Both the position numbers and the translations under genes were made by a program. The notes beneath the pieces were generated by a model, which was not told the DNA's origin, did no database searches, and saw only the letters and a program-made list of their open reading frames with translations. 64,000 bases of DNA from Certhia americana (Eukaryota; Chordata; Aves; Passeriformes; Certhiidae): positions 91,111,120-91,175,119 of the forward strand of contig CM031858.1 of the NCBI GenBank assembly GCA_018697195.1. The letters run 5' to 3'. Shown here one piece after another: positions 57,301 through 64,000 of the stretch. How positions within the stretch are numbered: the first letter of the stretch is position 1; each line of letters begins with the position of its first letter.

Positions 57301-60300
57301 CATGCCATTGTTATTTTAAAATTCTGCTAAACCAGGATTTCTTTTAAGAATTTATACACGTGCCTCAGCTGTAAGTTTCTTTGCATCCTTATGTTCATTT
57401 AGGGAAGTTCATATATATATTTATAGGAAATACATTCTGGAGCTTAATCCAAAGGTTTGCAAACTTTCTGGCTCTCCACAGAGCCAAACCCATGCATTTC
57501 TATATCTGTTTAGGTTTTCATGGATTTCACTATTAGTTTTTTGCCAGTTGTGTGGTCTCTCCAAATTCTGCTTCAGTGTACATACATTTCAGTTTTGTTG
57601 CTAGTTGGTTGGTTTGTTTTTTCTCTTTATATGTTGCTGTTCCTTCACAGTTATATTTTTACTGTCTAGCACTTGTTCTGTTTTCCAAAGCAACAGTTAT
57701 CACTAGTTTATGTTACTGTTTATACTGCAGTTAGGTTTTACATTTCTTTTGGTTTTTTTCCTTTAATCTGAGGGACATTTTGGCCATTGCTTGTTCGTCT
57801 ATTTGAAATTGTGCAAGGACAGCTACTGCAGCTACACCAGCCCAGAATGCCTCCTTTTATTTTTCTTTTTTAGACATTTTGGTAGTTTGCAGAATTTTAT
57901 TCATAATGCTTCTGTGGAAGTGGAACCTCTGTAAGAGCAACTTCCTAATGTCTTGTCTTCTCATAAAATTTTCCACACACACGCAGTTTTTTTAAGATCC
58001 TTTTTTTGTTCTTGCTTGCAGTTGGTAACTAGGGTACAGATGGATTTGAGAATTGTCTCCTGAAAATTAATAAATGCTTTTACACTTGTTCTAAATGTTA
58101 TTCCCCCTTCACAGATGCAGAGAGAAGAAATATGATTATTATAGCCTGCCAAAAACCTCTGTTGTGATAGCTTTTTATAATGAGGCTTGGTCAACACTTC
58201 TGCGAACTGTTCACAGTGTTCTTGAGACATCTCCAGATATACTTTTGGAAGAAATTATCCTCGTAGATGATTACAGTGACAAAGGTAGGAAGAATTAATC
58301 TAAATAGTACTGATTTTTGATGGGCTTTTTTGGTCAGACAGTTCATAGAAGAAAATGTTATGTTGTTCAGGTTACATGCCAGAAAACAAGGCCTCTCACT
58401 GAAAAATAGCTTTTCTTGTAGTGTGCCAGTGAAAAATTTAGCTTACGGACCAAATTTAGTTTGGAATGGGGAAGCACATTTGCTGTTTTGTAACATGAGT
58501 GCTTGTGTGTACAGATAGACTACAATCTGATCAGAGCACTTCTAGTTTCCTGAACTGAGCAAGTTTTGATTGCACCAGTGCTCCCCTGGTGTCTCATATA
58601 ATGACAGTGACCTAGTTCTTTGGTCTTGTTTGAACAACAGGACATAAAGGCAATGCTGGCATTTTCTACCACACATGAGTTTTGTTAAGAATAAAACTTT
58701 CATACAGAAAGTCTTAAGTAATATTTGAGAAATGCTTATCAATCTGAGGATGTATTAGAGAGGTTAAATGTGAAGCATTCAATTTCTCAAAAGTAACCAT
58801 GATTTGTGTCCATCCAGGTTCTGTGCTTTTTTCATGTCCTTGCTAAATGTGTATAGCAGAATCTGATTTCAAAATGCCAAAGTCTTTAGAGCCCTATTAT
58901 AGGTAATACGCTAGTGAGGAGAGAGCTTCCTATAGCATGACATAAACAAATCATTTCAGACTATGTTATTCTCTCTTTTTTTGGTTTGTTGCAGAACATT
59001 TAAAGGAGACTTTGGAAAACTATGTGGCTGGGCTACGCAAGGTGCGCCTTATCCGCGCAAATAAGCGAGAGGGGCTGGTTCGAGCCCGGCTGCTGGGGGC
59101 GTCCATGGCAAAAGGAGACATCCTAACATTCCTGGACTGCCACTGTGAATGCCATGAGGGCTGGCTGGAGCCACTGCTGGCAAGGTGAGCTTATGCTCTG
59201 GGCTGGTGTTCTCTCCTATTGGAGAAGAAGGGGCGAGACAGTTTGGCCCATTTCTGCAGTGGAAAAATGACTCACGGTTCACCAAAGGTTACTGCAGTCT
59301 GGTCCCTGAGGCACTGCAAGTGTTTGGTTTTTTGTCTCCTGGCTGTGGGGAAGCAAATGAAAATGGAAGTTTGAAAGATCATGACATGGTGGGGGTGGGG
59401 GTTTTTTGGGTTTGTTTGGGTTTTGGGTTTGGGGTTTTTTTTTTGGTGTGGGGTTATTTTTTGATGTGTGCTTTTTGTTGTTGTTGTTTGGTTTGGTTTG
59501 GGGCTTTTTTTTCCCTGAGGACCAAGCTGCTTTTTTGCTCTTTTTCTTCAGACAGTGGAACGTTTTGGTTTTCAGGAAGACAAGTCCACACCCACAGCTT
59601 TGAAACTACCTTGGTAAAGGAGGCTACTTCTGTCAGCCTTGGGTGGTGGATGAGCAGAAGGCCTGGAAAGATGTGAGCCCTGCAAAGCAGTGTTTGCATA
59701 AGCAGGTTGAAATACAAGTCAATAAACTCCATCTTCTTAGTCCTGAGCAAATCCACCTTTCAAGACTGGTTCTGACATAAAGGATCATGGTGAAGGATAG
59801 GGAGGAGTTAATGTTATGTCAACACTAACTCTTACTTGGAAACCATCTGTCCTGGGACGCTGTACTTTATGCTTGTGTAATCTCTTGTCTATTCTGCAGA
59901 TCCATCAGGCTGTTCAGAAAGTTAGTTTAGAGCAAGCAAAAAGAAAAAAACAACAAAAAACCCAAGGAACCTTCCCAAAACTCAAACAAACCCCCTGTAG
60001 AAACCAGAATACTAGCCTTCTGTTACAGCTGAGTATATTTATTATATTCTTGAAGCCTCACCCATGTGTACCCAGCAGCCATACAAGCACCTTTCCTGCT
60101 ATGGGTTCAGCCACTGGTACCTCATCACAGCACCTCCATCACATCACATCACATCACAAGGCTCTATTGCTTTTGCCCCTTTTGCTAACAGCTCATGGCT
60201 TTACCCCCTTGGATGCCATTAGCAGATACTGATAGATACAGCAACAGAATCAGACCTCCTAAATATTGTATAGAGAAAAACAGTTCTCTTTAAAACATAA

Positions 60301-62781
60301 CTAAAAGAAAAAAAAAATCTTTCCTCAAGGCCAGTGTTTTGATTTGGATCCTGTTAATATCGCCACCAGGTACTGTAGACTACAGAAAAAAACTGCCCTA
60401 ATAAAAACTGGACAGAGACTTCCAAAAGTACATACCATCTTGAGATGTACGAGTCTTCCTGACTCCTAGTGGGACTTGTGTTCCCAAATTCCCCATGTCC
60501 CTTTGAAATTGTATCTAGAATAAAATTTCAGTTTTTTGTTTTCTTAAAGTTGTCATAATTTTTTTTGTTTCTAAATTTCACAACGAGTGTATTACAGATA
60601 ACTGTGGTCTAACTATGATAGCATGAAGGAAGGAAAAAGGATAAACATCAAATCATGAGCATGGGTTTAACAACTGTCCCCCAAAGAAAGTGTAGGATGA
60701 GGGAGACGATTCTGTGATTTCTTCACTTCTTCAGCGCACCACAAGATGGCAATCTTGAGGAAGGATTGGGATTTTTAAAAATGCAATACACACCACCTGA
60801 AAAAAGTTACCCTCTCTTGAAATTCCTGCCATTCTTGCTGCAGATGCAGACGTACATCTCTAAGGGGGTTTTCTGCATCATACCTGACTCAAATGTATGG
60901 TAGCAATAATAATGCTCACAACGTGTTAGTATTTTGCAGTGCAAACATAGTTGTACTTGTAAGCTGCCTGTGCATTGTACCATCTAGTTAATTCTTAACT
61001 TAGAGAAAAGGTAATGGCTTTTCACTTACTTAATTCCTTTCATAATTGAAATCACATGCCAGCTACCTGCTTTTTACTTATTTTACTACTTGTTACTGGA
61101 GCAGCAAAATATTTTTACATTTTATTGGTTTTTTTCTTTTTCTCTGCATGTGTGTATCATCTTCATTGCTTTGTACAATGAGGATTTGTGCAAAGTTTTA
61201 TGCGAGTGAGACAGGAGATAACAATATTTGTATAAGCCCTTTCGTGTGCTCTACCAAACAAGACCTCAACGGGAGATCATAAAGAAAAAAACAGCTGTTT
61301 CACATATTCCTTCCAGCAGCAAGAGGCCATTTCATGCTGAAGGCAGTCTTTCTCAGCTCAGACAATACTACTTTGGAATTGCTGCTGTTCTCTGCTGCAT
61401 TTAGCCATCACAAGCTACTCTAATTTTACAGTACGAGCTCTTGGTCACCCTACAGGTTTTTAGCCTAACAATCCCATGAGGAGTGAGCTCCCTTTGAATA
61501 AATGACAAATGCACTGCATCTTTTACTTGTTTGACAATATAATGTTTCCCTTCACCTCTGAAATATGTAAATACAAGATGCAGGGCTAAAGTCCATTAAG
61601 TCAAACAAGCAAGTTACTTCATTTCACTGAACTATCAGGGGATGTTTAGTGAAGATGCTAAACTGTGATTTAAGAGAAAGACCTTGGCTTGAGCTTGTGT
61701 GCTTGACATTACCCCTAGTACTGAGGGAGGCCATTCTAGAAAGTGAAGAGAATGCTAAGAATCCCACTGTCTTCTGTAAGGACGAATCCTTTTGGAAAGG
61801 AATCCTGAAAACCCTGCATGATATTGAGAAATGGGAGGAAGAGGTTTATCTCCTTGTAGACCTGCAAAAAGTGTCATCAGCTGTCATATATTCTTAGTAT
61901 AATAAAGATCTTGACTATCTTTAGATCACCCTTGGTATTAGAAATGTCATTATGCAGTGCTATCTTGTTTCTCCTTTTCATCTCCTATGTTGCCAGGGTT
62001 TGGAAGCCTCCTCCAGTTATGTTGCATTCTTGGAGGTCTAATTCCCATGTTGTAGGTTTGATTTCTTTCTAAACTCAGGGCTTCTTTTGGAGTTACTGTT
62101 ACAGTACTTAGTACAACATTTGCAGATGATCACAGTTACAAGAATGGCCATGACTTCAAGGGCCAAGATTCTGGCTGGTTTATTATCTATCATTGCAAAA
62201 CTATGCAATCAAACTGCTCTCTAAAACAGCTACTTGTACAAAAGAAAATGGACATGTTTTTTGTTGATAAAGTGGTTGCTGGCTGTGGCAGCCAAACCAG
62301 ATGCTGAATGTGTTGTCTCAAGCCATCTGGCATACCTTGCTTCCACCATCCAGGAAGGTTGATGCTTTCCAGCAGAGTCCATCCTGATATATCCTCCTGA
62401 TGGTCCCCAGTAGGAAAATGGGGGTTATTCTTGTATTTATTGTATTATTGTTTCCTTGTTGTTGCAGCATGAATTGAAAAGGAGCAAAACTTCATGTTTG
62501 GTATTGTAAATATTCTTTGTTCTTGTCAGTTCTATTTTTTAATTTTTAGAGAAGTTGCTAATGGAAGTCACCCTCTTGTTTTAAAAACATACCAGGATTG
62601 CTGAAGAAGAAACAGCTGTTGTCTGCCCTGTTATTGATGTTATTGATTGGAATACATTTGAGTACTTGGGAAATGCTGGTGAGCCACAGATTGGTGGATT
62701 TGACTGGCGGCTGGTCTTCACTTGGCATAGTACTCCTGAAAGAGAACAAAAACGGAGAAAATCCAAGACCGACGTGATCAG
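44858..62781 (+). CDS. GALNT12: GALNT12, polypeptide N-acetylgalactosaminyltransferase 12 (5' part, exons 1-4)
   Basis: Known role: a Golgi type II membrane enzyme (CAZy GT27) that transfers GalNAc from UDP-GalNAc to Ser/Thr, starting mucin-type O-glycans; human variants are linked to colorectal cancer risk. Seen here: four exons join in phase to 926 nt, 308 complete codons of an expected total near 580. A short basic cytosolic tail is followed by a membrane anchor (about 22-38), a variable stem, and [20 protein letters not shown] before the catalytic domain. The GT-A nucleotide-binding part includes [20 protein letters not shown] and LVDDYSD. The metal-binding DxH is D231-C232-H233. FDWRLVFTW follows at 282-290. 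The WGGEN segment and the lectin domain lie beyond the window. The start at 44858 has a purine at -3 and G at +4. GALNT12 is preferred over other family members for the exon 1 end and the DCHCECH sequence. Confidence 0.93.
46945..47000. repeat. A-rich low-complexity tract
   Basis: A 16-nt A run followed by AATAATAAAAAAACCCCAAC-like sequence. Here the A/C-rich strand is the GALNT12 sense strand, opposite to the ANKS6 tracts. Confidence 0.75.
47400..47820 (+). mobile_element. Degraded CR1-like LINE remnant, interrupted by a G/T tract
   Basis: TTTGAGTTCTTTGAAGG near 47470 and TTGGACTCAATGCTGTTCAA near 47780 follow CR1 reverse-transcriptase-region wording in the correct order. No open frame remains, and the G/T-rich block (47610-47738) lies between the two parts. 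Confidence 0.45.
47610..47738. repeat. G/T-rich low-complexity tract
   Basis: About 130 nt of GTTTTG, TTTTGG and TTGGTTGGTT words with scattered GGG, on the GALNT12 sense strand. Mostly T with short G runs, so quadruplex potential is weaker than at 59391. Confidence 0.8.
52054..52088. repeat. Poly-T / poly-A palindrome
   Basis: 19 T, then AATT, then 12 A give a perfect 12-bp-arm self-complementary stretch. A likely source of slippage and assembly error. Confidence 0.85.
52795..52858. repeat. Long near-perfect inverted repeat (hairpin)
   Basis: Bases 52801-52821 pair with 52830-52850 as a continuous 21-bp stem (19 Watson-Crick pairs and two G-U pairs in RNA) around an 8-nt loop. After a small asymmetric bulge, GGTTG (52795-52799) pairs with CAACC (52854-52858). 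The inner 14-bp arm TTGTTATGATGGGC is perfect. Confidence 0.85.
55757..55778. repeat. Poly-T run (22 nt)
   Basis: Uninterrupted T run in GALNT12 intron 1, on the sense strand. Confidence 0.85.
56645..56705. repeat. Compound TG/TA microsatellite
   Basis: GTGTGTGTCTGTGTGT-type sequence followed by a TATATATCTATATATATATA segment. A decayed dinucleotide repeat. Confidence 0.8.
58115..58284 (+). CDS. GALNT12: GALNT12 coding exon 2
   Basis: 170 nt encoding C128-K183 plus one base. It starts [20 protein letters not shown] and ends ILVDDYSDK, the start of the GT-A Rossmann-like domain with the UDP-GalNAc-contacting D-D-Y segment. The acceptor is CCTTCACAG and the donor AAAG/GTAGGA. Confidence 0.95.
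58285..58994 (+). other. GALNT12: GALNT12 intron 2
   Basis: A 710-nt GT-AG intron without recognised elements. Confidence 0.7.
58995..59184 (+). CDS. GALNT12: GALNT12 coding exon 3 (DxH metal site)
   Basis: 190 nt encoding E184-A246 plus two bases of R247. It contains [20 protein letters not shown] and then [18 protein letters not shown], where D231 and H233 form the Mn2+-binding DxH. The acceptor is TTGTTGCAG and the donor AAG/GTGAGC. Confidence 0.95.
59391..59516 (+). repeat. G/T-rich tract with G-quadruplex potential
   Basis: G runs of 5, 5, 3, 3, 3 and 4 lie within 59391-59434 with loops of at most 7 nt, then more TTGG/GGGG to 59516. It is on the GALNT12 sense strand, so both the DNA and the pre-mRNA could fold. 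Confidence 0.85.
59938..59990. repeat. A/C-rich low-complexity tract
   Basis: AAAAAGAAAAAAACAACAAA followed by further A runs with CCC and CAAACAAACCCC. Confidence 0.7.
62596..62781 (+). CDS. GALNT12: GALNT12 coding exon 4
   Basis: 186 nt encoding the end of R247 to I308 plus two bases. It reads [20 protein letters not shown], then [20 protein letters not shown] and a basic ERE-rich loop. The acceptor is CATACCAG; the donor ATCAG/GTTAAT is weak at +3 to +6. R300 and D306 align with human R297 and D303, positions of reported colorectal-cancer variants, and both are intact. Confidence 0.93.
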
Positions 62782-64000
62782 GTTAATTTTTATGCACCTA
62801 TGAGACTGTGAATGCGTTTTTGATTTCACCTGAAAATTCCAGGTGCTGAAAGATATTTCAGAAATGAAAATATTTCTAAAAAGTATGTATTTTGTTTAGT
62901 TCCTCCTTTTTTCCAAAATAGCTCCTGTTTACCATGCTCCTGGAAAAAATAGTGCTCTAAAAGCTGAAATGCCTGTTTCATCTTCCATATGGAAAACTTA
63001 TTGAAAAATAGTCTCTTGACTCCTCTAGGCAAACTCTTAGAGATGCTTACCAGCACATGGAAAGAGTGTAACTGAGTAACTAATACTGGAGGATGTCCTC
63101 TGTGCAAAGCAAAGAGCTCTGTGTTGTAAACAAAATGTATCATGGGCAATGATGAAAAGGGAAAAAAATCACCAACCAGTAAGAAGGTAAAAGTAGTTCT
63201 GAAGATTTTTGTCTGTGCTGTAGTCATAGTTGTAGTTCCCTGAGCTATTTTCAAAGGTGAACCATTTTGCCAGTTCTTTACTGGGATGAAACAGCTTTAC
63301 CCACCATGGTTTCTGTGAAGGGCTAACTCAGGCTGATGTCTTTGTTACGGGTTTTAATTTTGTTTTATTTTAAGATAAGATACCACCAATTGGTATTATT
63401 TGTCACTCGACGTCGTATTTTTAGGAGAGGTAAGAGAATAGAACAAACAAGGCATCTGGAAGATGGGAACGGTAGACAAGATCCTGATAGCTGAGGATCT
63501 GCCATGTTCAACCTAGCCCCATCTGCTATGGAAGTTGCTGTATTTCAGCAGTTTATTGTAGTAAATTAACCTGTTTGGCATTTTTAATACAGTCGTTTTG
63601 TTAGTACTTTTATCTGTTATTGTACAGACCACAGAAAATACGGAATTACTAATTGTTCTCAGTGTTTTGTAAATTGCTTATCATGATATTAATACCCAGT
63701 ATTTCACAAATACTAATGAACTTATCCTCAACTGAACTTTTTTTTTTAAATGGGAGAAGTGAGGTAGTAATTGAGTCTTTCTCAGCATGTATTAGTCTAC
63801 TTCTTCCTTAAGAAAAAATCAAAATAGAGTAAATGTTTTTAAAACATTCAAATTTTCAAATATGATGCTTTTTTTTTTTTGTACATTATAAGAAGAATTG
63901 TCTTTGACATGCCAAGAGGAAAATGATGTGGGATAAAGTTTCATGGTAGCCTGAGGACTGAGCTTGACAAGTGTCTGGAGAAAGCAGCAGTGCTGGGAGT
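62782..64000 (+). other. GALNT12: Start of GALNT12 intron 4 (cut by window end)
   Basis: Follows the exon 4 donor. The next expected coding segment (starting SPTMAGG in family members) was not found before 64000. AT-rich, with no repeat recognised. A 142-codon minus frame at 62826-63254 has no domain. Confidence 0.7.

Larger units (their letters stand above)
45238..58114 (+). other. GALNT12: GALNT12 intron 1
   Basis: A 12.9-kb GT-AG intron. It contains a degraded CR1-like remnant (about 47400-47820), G/T- and A-rich low-complexity tracts, a poly-T/poly-A palindrome (52054-52088), a long hairpin (52795-52858), a 22-nt T run (55757-55778) and TG/TA microsatellite sequence (56645-56705). A 142-codon plus frame at 49034-49462 spans a GC-richer block that may be an unassigned old repeat. 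Confidence 0.65.
59185..62595 (+). other. GALNT12: GALNT12 intron 3
   Basis: A 3.4-kb GT-AG intron. It carries a G/T-rich, quadruplex-capable tract (59391-59516), an A/C-rich tract (59938-59990) and a short ATCAC tandem repeat (about 60131-60156). An 82-codon plus frame at 61649-61897 is charged and not low-complexity but was not recognised. Confidence 0.65.

Noticed and set aside
62826..63254. 142-codon minus-strand frame in GALNT12 intron 4
   Set aside because: Antisense to the gene, with no domain or regulatory context. Judged a chance frame.

Overview
This is nuclear DNA of a vertebrate, almost certainly a bird. Multi-exon genes have GT-AG introns and two CpG-island promoters sit in AT-rich DNA. 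The dispersed repeats are 5'-truncated CR1 LINEs, two probable solo LTRs and an old avian-type LTR fragment. The LTR types lean towards a neoavian such as a songbird, but the species cannot be fixed from the sequence.

Two genes stand head to head. ANKS6 is on the minus strand (start codon 36276, stop 2660) and is complete: 15 coding exons join without a frame break into 881 codons, with N-terminal ankyrin repeats, a long Ser/Pro-rich linker and a C-terminal SAM domain. GALNT12 is on the plus strand (start codon 44858) and is cut by the window edge. Its first four coding exons (308 complete codons) encode the Golgi membrane anchor, the stem and the first part of the GT-A catalytic domain including the DxH metal site. 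The two start codons lie 8.6 kb apart, each in its own CpG island. The same divergent order is known from the human 9q22 locus, so this is conserved synteny. The products are not known to work together: ANKS6 acts in the ciliary inversin compartment and GALNT12 starts mucin-type O-glycosylation in the Golgi.

Layout: 1-2045 is flank beyond the ANKS6 3' end; 2046-2659 is the likely ANKS6 3'UTR, much of it a CR1 fragment; 2660-36276 holds ANKS6 exons 15 to 1; about 36560-44390 is an intergenic spacer with no recognised gene; 44390-45330 is the GALNT12 promoter and exon 1; 45238-58114 is a 12.9-kb first intron; exons 2 to 4 follow at 58115-62781; 62782-64000 is the start of intron 4.

No RNA gene, CRISPR array, operon or other novel multi-gene system was seen. 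The observations most worth checking are two probable solo LTRs with target-site duplications inside ANKS6 introns, a CR1 fragment that makes up much of the ANKS6 3'UTR, a long near-perfect hairpin in GALNT12 intron 1, G-quadruplex-capable tracts on the transcribed-sense strand of both genes, and a short conserved island in the ANKS6 linker. Splice sites were set by reading frame, GT/AG signals and recalled similarity to the human proteins; no alignment was run.
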